Origin: Streptococcus suis
Lineage (GTDB): Bacteria > Bacillota > Bacilli > Lactobacillales > Streptococcaceae
DNA: 64,000 nt
Direction: 5' to 3'
NCBI GenBank assembly: GCA_024583055.1
Contig: CP102145.1
Coordinates: forward strand, 930,001 to 994,000
In this document: positions 22,112 through 31,039 of the stretch, one piece after another
Layout: every line of letters starts with the position of its first letter
Numbering within the stretch: the stretch's first letter is position 1
The notes under the pieces: generated by a model
The model's input: only the letters and a program-made list of their open reading frames with translations
Database searches by the model: none
Told to the model about the DNA's origin: nothing
Position numbers and translations under genes: made by a program

Positions 22112-23200
22112 ATGGCATATTTTAGAAAAAGAGATAACGGATGGGAATACCGTATCTCCTACAAAGCCCCAGACGGCTCATTTAAGCAGAAATCAAAAGG
22201 TGGATTTGCAACAAAGAAATTGGCTCAAACTGCTGCAAGCAAGGCGGAGAGATTACTTATCAATAATGTATTTATTGATGACAAACAAACATTTTTGGAC
22301 TATTACCACAACTGGGCTGAGATACATAAAAAGCCAAATGTCACGCCTGTCACTTGGAAGAAATATCAGCATACAGAAAGAAAAGTCAAGTTGTACTTTA
22401 AAGATACAAAGTTAACCGAAATTACAAACAGCATGTATCAACAGGTACTAAATCAATTCGCCAGCACACACACACAAGAAACGGTTGAAAAATTCCATTA
22501 TCAAGTCAAGGCAGCAGTTAAGATGGCTGTGCATGAGGGAATCATTGAGCGGAACTTCTGCGATTTTGCTATTATACGCTCATCGGTAGAATCATTCGCA
22601 AAAGAAACCAAGTTTTTGGAAATGCAAGAGTATACCGACCTAATCCACAAAACAAGAGAAAAGATAGAATATCATTCGTATGCTATTATCTACTTAATCG
22701 CTGTAACAGGTATGCGTTTTGCTGAAGCAGTTGGATTGACTTGGGATGATATAGATTTTGAAAATGGATTGATTGACATCAATAAAACGTATAATTACAA
22801 TACTACTTTTGATTTTGCACCAACAAAAAATAGCAGCTCGATAAGAAAAGTCCCGATTGATGACCAGACTATCAATTTGCTGATCGCGTACAAAGAAAAG
22901 TATTGGATCGAGAATGATCAAAATAGAATTTTTGCTTCCGTATCGAATGCAGCAGCCAATAAGACTATTAAGAAAATTGTTGGGCGAAATGTCCACATAC
23001 ACTCATTGAGACATACCTATGCTTCATACTTGATTACCCAAGGTGTTGAATTGATTTCCATCTCCCAATTATTGGGACATGAAAATTTAAACATCACACT
23101 CAAAGTCTATGCCCACCAACTCGAATCGTTAAAAGAAAAGAGTAATGACAAGGTCAGAAAGATATTTGAAAAATTTGGGGCGGATTTGGGGCAGACATAA
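22112..23200 (+). CDS. int: tyrosine-family phage integrase
   Basis: A 362-residue recombinase. The AP2-like arm-binding domain (YFRKRDNGWEYRISYK) and SAM-like core-binding domain (residues about 60-160) precede the catalytic domain. Catalytic residues are visible: arginine in VTGMRFAEAVGL, the H-x-x-R box HSLRHTYASYL, histidine in LLGHENLN and the tyrosine in TLKVYAH. It inserts the prophage at the adjacent tRNA-Thr gene, 40 bp away. The upstream GAAAGGGTAAATCA serves as ribosome binding site. It reads toward the attachment site, and a terminator follows. Confidence 0.95.
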   Translation: MAYFRKRDNGWEYRISYKAPDGSFKQKSKGGFATKKLAQTAASKAERLLINNVFIDDKQTFLDYYHNWAEIHKKPNVTPVTWKKYQHTERKVKLYFKDTKLTEITNSMYQQVLNQFASTHTQETVEKFHYQVKAAVKMAVHEGIIERNFCDFAIIRSSVESFAKETKFLEMQEYTDLIHKTREKIEYHSYAIIYLIAVTGMRFAEAVGLTWDDIDFENGLIDINKTYNYNTTFDFAPTKNSSSIRKVPIDDQTINLLIAYKEKYWIENDQNRIFASVSNAAANKTIKKIVGRNVHIHSLRHTYASYLITQGVELISISQLLGHENLNITLKVYAHQLESLKEKSNDKVRKIFEKFGADLGQT

Positions 23201-23201
23201 T

Positions 23202-23228
23202 AAAAACCCTTGTGTATCAAGGGTTTTT
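23202..23228. terminator. bidirectional terminator between int and tRNA-Thr
   Basis: AAAAACCCTTG, loop TGTAT, CAAGGGTTTTT: perfect 11-bp arms with T-runs on both strands. Confidence 0.85.
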
Positions 23229-23240
23229 AACGTTATTTTA

Positions 23241-23313
23241 TGCTAGTTGCCGGGATTGAACCGGCGACCTCATCCTTACCATGGATGCGCTCTACCGACT
23301 GAGCTAAACCAGC
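23241..23313 (-). tRNA. tRNA-Thr(GGU), prophage integration target
   Basis: The minus strand folds to a standard 73-nt cloverleaf: acceptor GCTGGTT/AACTAGC, D-arm GCTC...GAGC, anticodon stem CATCC/GGATG with loop ATGGTAA (anticodon GGT) and T-arm GCCGG/CCGGC with TTCAATC loop. The discriminator base is A and CCA is not encoded. The 3' end faces the integrase, so the phage attachment core is most likely the 3' half of this gene; the matching copy should flank the other prophage end outside the window. Confidence 0.95.
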
Positions 23314-23348
23314 AGTACCTTATCAGTATATCATACTCTGGAAATTTG

Positions 23349-23873
23349 TCAATATTTTTTGAAAGAAAAAAAGCCTATAAAAGGACTCTTTTCCGCTATA
23401 CATATCTGAATAGATTCTACAGTTTTCTCAGCAACTCTTTCAAAGCACTGCTTTTGCCAAAATCGACTGGCCTGTGGATTGGCCGCCACATAGCCTAGTC
23501 TGACTTTTTGGAAATACTGTCCTAACTGACTTTCTAGCTCTGCCATGATTTTGGAACCTATTCCCTGACCAGCCAAGCTACCGTCCACCATAAAGAGACC
23601 AATGTAAGCTATCTGGTCATCAGGATAGCCGGCATTCAAATCCAGCACTGCCACCAACTGTTTGTCCCACCAGTAACCGACAAAATACTTATCTGACAGG
23701 CCCTTCCCAGGCGGACAATTGACTAAATCTTGCCGCAAACCTTCCAAACTCGGACTAGGCGGATAATGTTCAAAATAGAGGGGATTGGTCTGGTAAAGAA
23801 CCAAAACCTGCGCTAAGTCAGCTTCAGTTAGCTTTCGGACTTGATAATGATTTGAAAATTGACTAATCTTCAT
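23349..23873 (-). CDS. GNAT-family N-acetyltransferase
   Basis: A 174-residue protein from ATG at 23873, which overlaps the phoH end. The GNAT core is visible: YQVRKLTEADLAQVL (beta1), LVAVLDLNAGYPD, and the acetyl-CoA loop DGSLAGQGIGSKIMAEL (Q-x-x-G-x-G/A), followed by NPQASRFWQKQCF. The substrate cannot be told. It is translationally coupled to phoH and ends just before the tRNA-Thr gene. This is host core DNA at the prophage border. Confidence 0.85.
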   Translation of the reverse strand: MKISQFSNHYQVRKLTEADLAQVLVLYQTNPLYFEHYPPSPSLEGLRQDLVNCPPGKGLSDKYFVGYWWDKQLVAVLDLNAGYPDDQIAYIGLFMVDGSLAGQGIGSKIMAELESQLGQYFQKVRLGYVAANPQASRFWQKQCFERVAEKTVESIQICIAEKSPFIGFFSFKKY

Positions 23874-24885
23874 CCTCTTCGTTCCCACTAGGCTCCCCAA
23901 TCACCTCAAAACTTGCTCGGCTATCTGCTGCTAATGCATCTTGTTCGTAAGCATTGATAATCTGGGCAACAACCGGATGACGGACCACGTCCTTGGCAGA
24001 AAAATAGACAAAATCAATCTGCGAAATATTTTTCAATTTTTCCGTAGCATCAATTAAACCAGACTTGACCTTACGAGGTAGGTCAATCTGACTAATATCC
24101 CCGTTGACAATCATCTTGGAATTAAAACCGAGACGGGTCAAAAACATCTTCATCTGCATGATAGTAGTGTTTTGCGCCTCATCCAGAATGACAAAGGCAT
24201 CTTCCAGCGTCCGCCCCCTCATATAAGCCAAAGGTGCAATTTCGATAATCTCCCGCTCCATGAGACGAGTGGTCTGCTCCTTACCCAAAATCTGATAGAG
24301 GGCATCGTAAACGGGACGCAGATAAGGATCAACCTTCTCCTTCAAATCCCCCGGCAAAAAGCCCAGACTTTCACCAGCCTCAACCGCAGGACGAGTCAGG
24401 ACAATCCGCTTGACCTGGCCACGCTTGAGGGCGGTGACAGCCAAGGTCACAGCCAGGAAGGTTTTTCCCGTCCCTGCTGGACCGATACCAAAGACAATAT
24501 CATGTCGCTTAACAGCATCCACATAAACCTTCTGCCCCAAGGTCTTGACACGAATGGGCTTGCCAGAATTGTCCTTAATGATTTCTTCCTCATAGAGGGC
24601 GACAAATTTTTCGATTTCATCATTTTTGGCCATGGAAATAGCCGTAACCACATCTGGCGTTGACACAGTTAGCCCGCGATTGACCAAGACCAAGAGGGAC
24701 TGGATGACCAGACGGGCCTGCTCAACATGGTCAGCTTGACCAATGACCTGGACCTTTTCTGTCCGAGCATGAATGACCACTCCCAGCTCCTGCTCCATCA
24801 GACGCAAATGGCGCTCATTGGACCCAAAAAGACTAAAACTATCATCCGGATGGCTGAGTTGAATATCAATAGAATGTTCTTGCAA
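23863..24885 (-). CDS. phoH: PhoH-like ATPase
   Basis: A 340-residue PhoH/YlaK-type protein. A short KH-like N-terminal domain (residues 1-110) precedes the ATPase with Walker A GIGPAGTGKTFLAV and Walker B AFVILDEAQNTT, followed by RLGFNSKMIVNGD. It is thought to act in RNA metabolism together with the nearby YbeY-type ribosome maturation genes in many Firmicutes. An extended -10 promoter (TGGTATAAT, minus strand, at 24917-24922) lies in its leader, right after the candidate small RNA terminator. Confidence 0.92.
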   Translation of the reverse strand: MQEHSIDIQLSHPDDSFSLFGSNERHLRLMEQELGVVIHARTEKVQVIGQADHVEQARLVIQSLLVLVNRGLTVSTPDVVTAISMAKNDEIEKFVALYEEEIIKDNSGKPIRVKTLGQKVYVDAVKRHDIVFGIGPAGTGKTFLAVTLAVTALKRGQVKRIVLTRPAVEAGESLGFLPGDLKEKVDPYLRPVYDALYQILGKEQTTRLMEREIIEIAPLAYMRGRTLEDAFVILDEAQNTTIMQMKMFLTRLGFNSKMIVNGDISQIDLPRKVKSGLIDATEKLKNISQIDFVYFSAKDVVRHPVVAQIINAYEQDALAADSRASFEVIGEPSGNEEDED

Positions 24886-24949
24886 AGACTTGCTCCTTTA
24901 CCTGTGCTTTTCTATTATTATACCAAAAATCTCTCAAACTGGCCTTGTG

Positions 24950-25072
24950 AAAACAAAAAGAACAGAGAAGATCACCTCTCTGCTCCTATGGAGACCGTGT
25001 TCATTATATAAAGGGATTAGGTTATAAAGGAATAAGTAGATCTCCACGATTTTCGTAAGAAATTATTCTTAC
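24950..25072 (-). ncRNA. candidate small RNA of ~120 nt
   Basis: A complete transcription unit without an ORF: promoter at 25079-25108, then a hairpin GTAAGAA/TTCTTAC, a second stem TGGAGATC pairing with GGTCTCCA (8 bp, one wobble) around a ~40-nt pyrimidine/AU loop holding two CCTTTATA copies, and a terminator hairpin CAGAGA/TCTCTG followed by a T-rich tract. I do not recognise it as 6S, scRNA, tmRNA or a CiaR-controlled csRNA. It ends just before the phoH promoter. Confidence 0.6.
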
Positions 25073-25078
25073 ACTTGT

Positions 25079-25108
25079 ATTATAACCCTATTTAGTGATA
25101 AATTGCAA
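25079..25108 (-). promoter_or_regulatory. promoter of the candidate small RNA
   Basis: TTGCAA and TATAAT on the minus strand, 18-bp spacing. The next gene to the right (25205-25420) ends 100 bp upstream. The remainder of 25109-25204 is AT-rich and holds nothing else I can support. Confidence 0.7.
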
Positions 25109-25204
25109 CTAAATGAACATTATTTTTTGGTTTTTATGTAAATTTTTACATTTTTGCTTTTATATTGGTATGATTATATGAAATAATCCTATATGCAGTG
25201 CAGG

Positions 25205-25420
25205 CTAATGGGCCATATAGTCCTCCCAAATGGCGTCAAAATCAGACATTGAAAAAGCAAAACTGGCCGACTCCTCCAAAAAGCGACTGACCTCATCAAA
25301 ATCCGTTGATTGCTTTGGGAAATCATACTCTTCAAAGGCAAAATCAGCCAAAATAGCCACAGGCTCGTTGGACTTGGGATTTCGCTGGGTCATCAACCAG
25401 CTATAAAAGGTTCTTCTCAT
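25205..25420 (-). CDS. yozE: YozE/UPF0346 SAM-like protein
   Basis: Seventy-one residues: [18 protein letters not shown] followed by [18 protein letters not shown] and [22 protein letters not shown]. The F-Y-x-W-L start and the closing D-x-I-W-x-D-Y are the UPF0346/YozE family hallmarks, a small SAM-like helical domain of unknown function found across Firmicutes. The length is standard. It lies alone between the repeat-rich intergenic region and the small RNA unit; a GGAGAATAGGAT ribosome binding site precedes its start. Confidence 0.9.
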   Translation of the reverse strand: MRRTFYSWLMTQRNPKSNEPVAILADFAFEEYDFPKQSTDFDEVSRFLEESASFAFSMSDFDAIWEDYMAH

Positions 25421-25446
25421 ACTATCCTATTCTCCTTAATGATGAA

Positions 25447-25478
25447 AGAATCCTTCAGTTCAGAACCAAAGGATTCTC
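25447..25478. other. inverted repeat before the tandem array
   Basis: AGAATCCTT and AAGGATTCT flank a 13-base loop. Together with AAAGTCT/AGACTTT (25508-25527) and a CAAACT/AGTTTG pair (25492-25505), it makes 25440-25530 a cluster of hairpins without a gene. Confidence 0.55.
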
Positions 25479-25555
25479 CATAAAGTAAAACAAACTCAGT
25501 TTGTAGACAAAGTCTCTTTTCAGACTTTCCTGAGGTGATGTTGGATGGCTCCGAA

Positions 25556-26045
25556 AGTCAGGGGAGTGACTTTCGGAGGTTGGAAATGGAACAAACGCAG
25601 TTCGGTTCATTTAGTCAGGGGAGTGACTTTCGGAGGTTGGAAATGGAACGAACGCAGTTCGGTTCATTTAGTCAGGGGAGTGACTTTCGGAGGTTGGAAA
25701 TGGAACGAACGCAGTTCGGTTCATTTAGTCAGGGGAGTGACTTTCGGAGGTTGGAAATAGAACGAACGCAGTTCGGTTCATTTAGTCAGGGGAGTGACTT
25801 TCGGAGGTTGGAAATAGAACGAACGCAGTTCGGTTCATTTAGTCAGGGGAGTGACTTTCGGAGGTTGGAAATAGAACGAACGCAGTTCGATTCATTTAGT
25901 CAGGGGAGTGACTTTCGGAGGTTGGAAATAGAACGAACGCAGTTCGATTCATTTAGTCAGGGGAGTGACTTTCGGAGGTTGGAAATAGAACGAACGCAGT
26001 TCGGTTCATTTAGTCAGGGGAGTGACTATCAAAGGTTGGAAATAG
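25556..26045. repeat. tandem array: eight 57-bp units plus a partial ninth
   Basis: Units begin at 25556, 25613, 25670, 25727, 25784, 25841, 25898 and 25955, each starting AGTCAGGGGAGTGACTTTC; a diverged partial copy starts at 26012. Each unit contains GAACGAAC/GTTCGGTTC, an 8-bp hairpin with one bulge. The plus strand has a 173-codon open frame (25535-26056) because 57 is divisible by three, but the few differences between units (M/I, Q/R, G/D) are all non-synonymous in it, which argues against a selected protein. All minus-strand frames are closed. Confidence 0.95.
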
Positions 26046-26064
26046 GGAACTGCTGAGCAGTTCC
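26046..26064. other. perfect palindrome closing the array
   Basis: GGAACTGCT-G-AGCAGTTCC, 9-bp arms, directly after the last repeat. Its GAACTGC core repeats the inner hairpin sequence of the units. Confidence 0.7.
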
Positions 26065-26111
26065 TCAAATCCTCTGTTCCTTTGAGCCTAAGGTCTCAAA
26101 TACTCCGAATA

Positions 26112-26133
26112 CCTGAAACGACGACGTTTCAGG
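26112..26133. terminator. stem-loop between repeat array and dacA
   Basis: CCTGAAACG, loop ACGA, CGTTTCAGG, followed on the plus strand by CATTTTC. It could terminate transcription leaving the array. From 26134 to 26265 I see no gene or clear site. Confidence 0.5.
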
Positions 26134-26265
26134 CATTTTCATCACGGCGGAAAGTCCTGGTTTAGGGCTCGCTCCGCTCGCAAAATAATCTAAATTTTTG
26201 TTTTTTTCTTAGCAGAGCTACTCAGTTAATTTATCCAGAATTTAGTTTATCGACGTTCTAACAAA

Positions 26266-27612
26266 CTATTTATTTCTCGAACGACTCTTGCGTCTTTCCT
26301 TAAATTGGGCACGATTTTTCTGCTCATTCCTAAAAATAAAATAGGAAACCAGAGCCAGTGGTAACAAGACCAGACTAGAACCAATCCAAGTTAGGGTGAA
26401 ATCTGTTTGATTGTCAGCTTCAGCGGATTGCTTTTTGACCAAGGCCTTATTGACCGTTGCCAAGACACCTGTATCTTCAGCCTTCACAGAATCCTGAATC
26501 AAGGGACTGACCGAATCCAAACCATTATCCGCATAGACCTGCCCATCCTTATATACCAATTTGGGACTAGTTCCAACGGGGACAGTCGCATATAGGTCCG
26601 ACTCAACCTGGTAATGCTTCCCGTCCTGGCTATGTTTACCAGCTGTCAAGACTTTCTTATATTCAAAGTCCTGATAAGCCTTATTAATCAAGGCGTTAGC
26701 AAAGGCATGGCGCTGGAAATCCGAATTCATATCAGACCAGGTACCCACACCCATAATGACTGCAATCATCTTTTGCCCGCCTCGATCGATGGTCATGGAA
26801 ATATTGAAGGCCGCACGAGGACTGGAACCGGTTTTGAGACCAGTGACCCCTTCTAAACCGTAGATATTTCCTGGTAAAGAATAATTATAGGAATTATAGG
26901 CCTGCTGGTAGGGAGTGTCCACCATCGTAACAATGACCCGATGGCGCGTATATTCCAAAATAGCAGGATATTTTTTGGTCAAATGGTAGACCAAAATGGC
27001 CATATCACGCGCTGTTGTCTGGTTGGAAGCCGAATTGTCATAACGCTTGGGACTATAGTAACCTCTAAAGCCGCTTGCCCCTGCTCCTCCTGGATTGTTC
27101 CAGACAGAATTGGTCATACCCAGCTCCTTGGCCTTGGCATTCATCATGTCCATAAAAGCATCCGGATCATTGTTAGACAAATAATTGGCCAACATGACTG
27201 TCGCTACATTGGAAGATGGTACCAAGGTCATGGCAATCAAATCACCCACTGTATAATCAACACTAGCATAGATCGGATTGTTCGAAATTTCATGGATAGC
27301 AGAAATCGCCTGGTCAGTCTCCGTTGCCCTGATAATCGTATCTTCTGTCAACTTGCCCTGACCAATGGCTTCATAGACCAGATACAAGGTCATGAGCTTA
27401 CTCATACTAGCCGGATCCCTTGACTCATCAATATTATCTTGCCAAACAATATCCCCAGTATTTCCATCAATCAATATAGAAGACTTGGGCCTGTAGCCCT
27501 CATAAACCTCATAACCAGAAGCTCTAGCAATATCCATCAATTCATCTGCTTTTACTACCGAACCACCCCAAACCAGGCCAATTAACAGTAGAGCAAGTAG
27601 TAATCTTTTCAC
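26266..27612 (-). CDS. dacA: D-alanyl-D-alanine carboxypeptidase (PBP3/DacA)
   Basis: About 448 residues from GTG at 27612 (ATGGAG seven bases upstream); an ATG four codons earlier is the alternative. KRLLLALLLIGLVWGGSVVKA is a signal peptide. The serine peptidase motifs are SMSK (in DPASMSKLMTLY), SSN and KTG (VTGLKTGSSP), in canonical order. A C-terminal beta domain and a membrane anchor (SSLVLLPLALVSYFIF) with a basic tail complete a class-C low-molecular-weight PBP that trims pentapeptides at the septum. Confidence 0.95.
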   Translation of the reverse strand: MKRLLLALLLIGLVWGGSVVKADELMDIARASGYEVYEGYRPKSSILIDGNTGDIVWQDNIDESRDPASMSKLMTLYLVYEAIGQGKLTEDTIIRATETDQAISAIHEISNNPIYASVDYTVGDLIAMTLVPSSNVATVMLANYLSNNDPDAFMDMMNAKAKELGMTNSVWNNPGGAGASGFRGYYSPKRYDNSASNQTTARDMAILVYHLTKKYPAILEYTRHRVIVTMVDTPYQQAYNSYNYSLPGNIYGLEGVTGLKTGSSPRAAFNISMTIDRGGQKMIAVIMGVGTWSDMNSDFQRHAFANALINKAYQDFEYKKVLTAGKHSQDGKHYQVESDLYATVPVGTSPKLVYKDGQVYADNGLDSVSPLIQDSVKAEDTGVLATVNKALVKKQSAEADNQTDFTLTWIGSSLVLLPLALVSYFIFRNEQKNRAQFKERRKSRSRNK

Positions 27613-27673
27613 TATAATCTCCATTGATTTTTATTGATAAACCGGAGGATAACTACAACCCCTGCACTTCCTC

Positions 27674-28594
27674 CTAACGCAATCCCAACATGGCTTCCTT
27701 GGCATGAACCATGTCCGTCATCATCTGGCAATAAGGCGTTGGAATACCAACCCGCTTGCCCTTGAAAACTACCGCTCCATTCAGATAGTCAATCTCCGTC
27801 TTGCGACCATGTTGGATCAAGTCCTGATGCATGGACGGATAATGATGTGAGGCCTTTTTAGAAGTTTCCATGATGTACTTCCAAATTCCCTCTTCATCGA
27901 TATTCCCTACTTCCGCACGCGCCACAGCGATAAATTCCTTGAAAATCCCCTGAACCAGATTGAGTCCACCTTCCGTTCCAAAAAGTTCCCCAATGGTACA
28001 GTCCATAATGGTACAGGTCGGATTCATGACCCCATTGACACAGGCCTTGCGCCAAATAGATTCAATCACATTCTCATCATATGTCGCATTGAGTCCCGCT
28101 TGGTTAAACATGTCCACGATGTGGGCAACAGCCTGACCGTCCCCAGACATATTTTGCAGGAAAATGGATCCTGGTCCCTCCAGATGAGCATGACCTGGCC
28201 CCTTGAGCCCAGCCAACCAAATGGTCACTCCAACCATGATCGACTCATCTGGCACATAGCGGCGCATGGTGGTCGCATGACCCAACCCATTCAAAAGACT
28301 GAGTACCTTGGTCTGTTCACCGATAATCCCCTTAATATCCTGCAACATTTTTGGTAACTGGTCTGCCTTGGTCAAGAGGATAATCAAATCCGCCACTTCC
28401 ACAGCCTCAGTCGGTTTCATAATCGGCAGCTTGACCGTCTCGTCAAAATCCCCCGTCACCTTGAGGCCATTTTCACGGATAGCCTGAATATGGTCCTCCC
28501 AATTGTCCAGCAAAATCACCTCATGATCAGTCTTAGACAGAGAATAACCAAAACGGCAACCCATGGCTCCACTACCAGCAATATATACACGCAT
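27674..28594 (-). CDS. panE: 2-dehydropantoate 2-reductase
   Basis: A 306-residue NADPH-dependent oxidoreductase of the ApbA/PanE family. The Rossmann motif IAGSGAMGCRFGYSLS is at the N-terminus, LLTKADQ and SLLNGLGH follow, and the C-terminal domain has the catalytic lysine region ESIWRKACVNGVMNP and a closing PSMHQDLIQHGRKTEIDYLNG. It reduces ketopantoate to pantoate in coenzyme A synthesis, though many streptococci lack the full pathway, so another 2-keto acid may be the substrate. It is 10 bases downstream of cvfB. Confidence 0.88.
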   Translation of the reverse strand: MRVYIAGSGAMGCRFGYSLSKTDHEVILLDNWEDHIQAIRENGLKVTGDFDETVKLPIMKPTEAVEVADLIILLTKADQLPKMLQDIKGIIGEQTKVLSLLNGLGHATTMRRYVPDESIMVGVTIWLAGLKGPGHAHLEGPGSIFLQNMSGDGQAVAHIVDMFNQAGLNATYDENVIESIWRKACVNGVMNPTCTIMDCTIGELFGTEGGLNLVQGIFKEFIAVARAEVGNIDEEGIWKYIMETSKKASHHYPSMHQDLIQHGRKTEIDYLNGAVVFKGKRVGIPTPYCQMMTDMVHAKEAMLGLR

Positions 28595-28604
28595 GATTCT
28601 TCTC

Positions 28605-29459
28605 CTAAATCAATTCTGTCCCAATCGCATCTTGCTTGATTTTACCGGCTTTCATCAGCCCACCCAGGGCTTTTTTGAATTGCCCCTTGGAAATGCCAAA
28701 GGTGGCCTTGATGTCTTCCGGAGCAGACTTGTCATTCAAGGTCATAAAGCCGCCATTGCTTTCCAGATAAGTCAAAATCATCTGGGCATCATTTTCCAAC
28801 ATCTCAAATGAGCGTGGTTTAAGCGACAGATTGAGGGTCCGGTCAACAGCCCGATAGCCGATGACACGAGCCTCCAGGACCTGGCCCAAACGTGGCTCCG
28901 CATAACGCTCGGTAGGATGAATAAAACCCAGCATATTGTTGTCTGGCAAGTAAACAAAGGTCCCATTGAGTTTCAAGCGGTAGACAATGGCCTTGAGGGT
29001 CTGGTTTTGCATATTGTCATAAGCAGGACCTGCCATCTTTTGAAATTCCTCTTGAAAGGCAGGTAAAGCCCAAATTCGGTCTTTCTTGTCAACGTCCAAC
29101 TTGACATAGAGCTGGTCGCCTTTCTTGGGCCAGAGTTCCTTGATGTCAGGAAGGATGTCCAAGGACACAACCACTTCCTTGTCCGGCAAGCCCGTATCAA
29201 CAAAGACACCCAAGTCCTTCCTCACTTCTGTTACCGTTCCCCAGCCAAAGGTATCGCGGGTTGCTCCCACTTCCTTGGTCGTCAAGCGCAATTTCTGCTT
29301 CATATCTGTGTAGGCAAAGCCCTTGACAGATTGACCCAGCTGAAAATCCCCTTCTTCCTTGGACAGGGCAAAGGTCTTGCCATCCTTTTGGATGAAGTAA
29401 AACTGGTCATTTTGGTCGGTCACTAATCCGACAATATAGTGAGCTAGTAAATCATTCAT
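28605..29459 (-). CDS. cvfB: CvfB-family S1 RNA-binding protein
   Basis: A 284-residue protein with three S1-like OB-fold modules and a C-terminal winged helix. Signs include FGWGTVTEVRKDLGVFVDTGL, TFVYLPDNNMLGFIHPTERY and the final MTLNDKSAPEDIKATFGISK with FKKALGGLMKAGKI. CvfB (YitL) affects virulence gene expression in Staphylococcus and is conserved in streptococci. It forms a pair with panE and is separated from frr by a terminator. Confidence 0.9.
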   Translation of the reverse strand: MNDLLAHYIVGLVTDQNDQFYFIQKDGKTFALSKEEGDFQLGQSVKGFAYTDMKQKLRLTTKEVGATRDTFGWGTVTEVRKDLGVFVDTGLPDKEVVVSLDILPDIKELWPKKGDQLYVKLDVDKKDRIWALPAFQEEFQKMAGPAYDNMQNQTLKAIVYRLKLNGTFVYLPDNNMLGFIHPTERYAEPRLGQVLEARVIGYRAVDRTLNLSLKPRSFEMLENDAQMILTYLESNGGFMTLNDKSAPEDIKATFGISKGQFKKALGGLMKAGKIKQDAIGTELI

Positions 29460-29560
29460 AGCTATTTCTTTCTAGGCAACCATTGGGCGCCTGCATTTTT
29501 GGAGGCTCTGCTGCTTACTCTTTAGACAAATCTCTAGGAAAACAATCATGCAAAGCTAGC

Positions 29561-29605
29561 AAAAAAAGGAAGGAAAGACAAGGATTCTGTAGATCTTTGT
29601 CTTCC
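29561..29605 (-). terminator. pyrH-frr operon terminator
   Basis: On the minus strand GGAAGACAAAG and CCTTGTCTTTCC pair around an 11-base loop, followed by CTTCCTTTTTTT. It lies 20 bp after frr. Confidence 0.8.
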
Positions 29606-29622
29606 CATTCCCCTTGTGCTGG

Positions 29623-30180
29623 TTAAACTTCTAAGAGTTCTTTTTCCTTGTCAGCTGTCATCTTGTCGATGGTCTTAATCGCATCGTCAGTGACTTTTTG
29701 GATGTCTTTTTCAAGCGTCTTCAAATCATCTTCCGTGATTTCTTTGGCCTTCTCAGCTTTTTTGGCCTCGTCCATAGCGTCACGACGGATGTTACGGATA
29801 GCTACTTTCGAGTTCTCACCCACTTTTTTCACGTCTTTTGCCAAGTTCTTACGTGTTTCCTCTGTCAATGCAGGGATAACCAAGCGGATAACTGTACCGT
29901 CAGATTGTGGTGTCAAGCCAAGGTCAGACGCATTCAAGGCACGTTCGATATCTTTCAAGATAGACTTATCAAACGGTGTGATAAGAAGAACACGCGCCTC
30001 TGGCACAGTGATACCAGCTAACTGGTTGAGCGGTGTTGGCGCTCCGTAGTAATCCACAGAGATACGGTCCAGGAGACTAGCATTGGCACGACCTGCACGG
30101 ATATGGCTAAATTCACGTGCCAAGCTCTGGTGAGATTGATTCATACGCTCTTGCGCTTTGGCAATAATTTCTTTCGACAT
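29623..30180 (-). CDS. frr: ribosome recycling factor
   Basis: A 185-residue standard-length RRF. It contains [20 protein letters not shown] and [14 protein letters not shown] in domain I and a long charged helical C-terminus ([20 protein letters not shown]). With EF-G it splits the post-termination ribosome. It follows pyrH by 23 bases, the ordinary Firmicute order. Confidence 0.97.
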   Translation of the reverse strand: MSKEIIAKAQERMNQSHQSLAREFSHIRAGRANASLLDRISVDYYGAPTPLNQLAGITVPEARVLLITPFDKSILKDIERALNASDLGLTPQSDGTVIRLVIPALTEETRKNLAKDVKKVGENSKVAIRNIRRDAMDEAKKAEKAKEITEDDLKTLEKDIQKVTDDAIKTIDKMTADKEKELLEV

Positions 30181-30203
30181 AAAATATCCTTTTCTTTTTG
30201 TTT

Positions 30204-30935
30204 TTATTTTTCTTCTTTGTTAGAAACGGTTGTACCGATTGGCTCACCGAAAACAACACGTTTGATATTGCCTGGCTCATTCATGTTAAAGACAACCAGG
30301 TCGATGTCATTGTCCATTGAAAGAGTTGATGCTGTGGCATCCATGATTTTAAGACCACGATGGATAACTTCACGGTGGGTCAATTCATTGAACTTAACCG
30401 CATTGGCATCCTTACGAGGGTCTGCATTGTAAACACCGTCGACCCCATTTTTAGCCATGAGAATGGCATCTGCTTCGATTTCTGCTGCACGAAGAGCAGC
30501 CGTCGTATCGGTTGAGAAATACGGTGAGCCGATACCAGCACCAAAGATAACGATACGACCTTTTTCCAAATGACGGAGAGCACGACCGCGAATATAAGGC
30601 TCTGCCACAGACTGCATAGAAATAGCTGTTTGCACACGAGTATCCACACCAAGCTGCTTGAGGGAATCCGCCATCACCAGGGCATTCATAACTGTTCCCA
30701 GCATCCCTGTGTAATCTGCTTGTACACGATCCATACCAGCTTCTGCTGCAGGCTCCCCACGCCAGAGGTTCCCACCACCAATTACAAGGGCAATCTGCAC
30801 ACCAGACTCAGCCACTTCCTGGATTTCCTTGGCCATTTCCTGAACTGTCTTGATGTTAATTCCGACACCACGTTCACCAGCCAAGGCCTCTCCAGATAGT
30901 TTGATTAGAATACGTTCGTATTTAGGTTTCATCAT
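30204..30935 (-). CDS. pyrH: uridylate kinase
   Basis: A 243-residue UMP kinase of the amino acid kinase fold: [33 protein letters not shown], the UMP-binding [20 protein letters not shown] and [15 protein letters not shown]. It phosphorylates UMP to UDP and thereby supplies UDP-sugars as well as nucleic acids. It is the first gene of the pyrH-frr pair. Either of the first two codons (both ATG) could be the start. Confidence 0.97.
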   Translation of the reverse strand: MMKPKYERILIKLSGEALAGERGVGINIKTVQEMAKEIQEVAESGVQIALVIGGGNLWRGEPAAEAGMDRVQADYTGMLGTVMNALVMADSLKQLGVDTRVQTAISMQSVAEPYIRGRALRHLEKGRIVIFGAGIGSPYFSTDTTAALRAAEIEADAILMAKNGVDGVYNADPRKDANAVKFNELTHREVIHRGLKIMDATASTLSMDNDIDLVVFNMNEPGNIKRVVFGEPIGTTVSNKEEK

Positions 30936-31039
30936 CTCTCTCCTCTATTTCATCCCTAGTATTTTATCATAAAATCGGGGATTTTTATAGAAAAATATCT
31001 GAGAAAACGGAGATTTCCAAACGAATCCCCTTCTAAAAT

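Noticed and set aside
25556..26045. CRISPR array
   Set aside because: The whole 57-bp unit is conserved without variable spacers, and there are no cas genes.
25535..26056. 173-codon ORF made only of SQGSDFRRLE-type repeats
   Set aside because: It exists because 57 is a multiple of three; unit differences are all non-synonymous, no proper ribosome binding site precedes it, and a second frame was also open before single-base changes. Treated as a DNA repeat.
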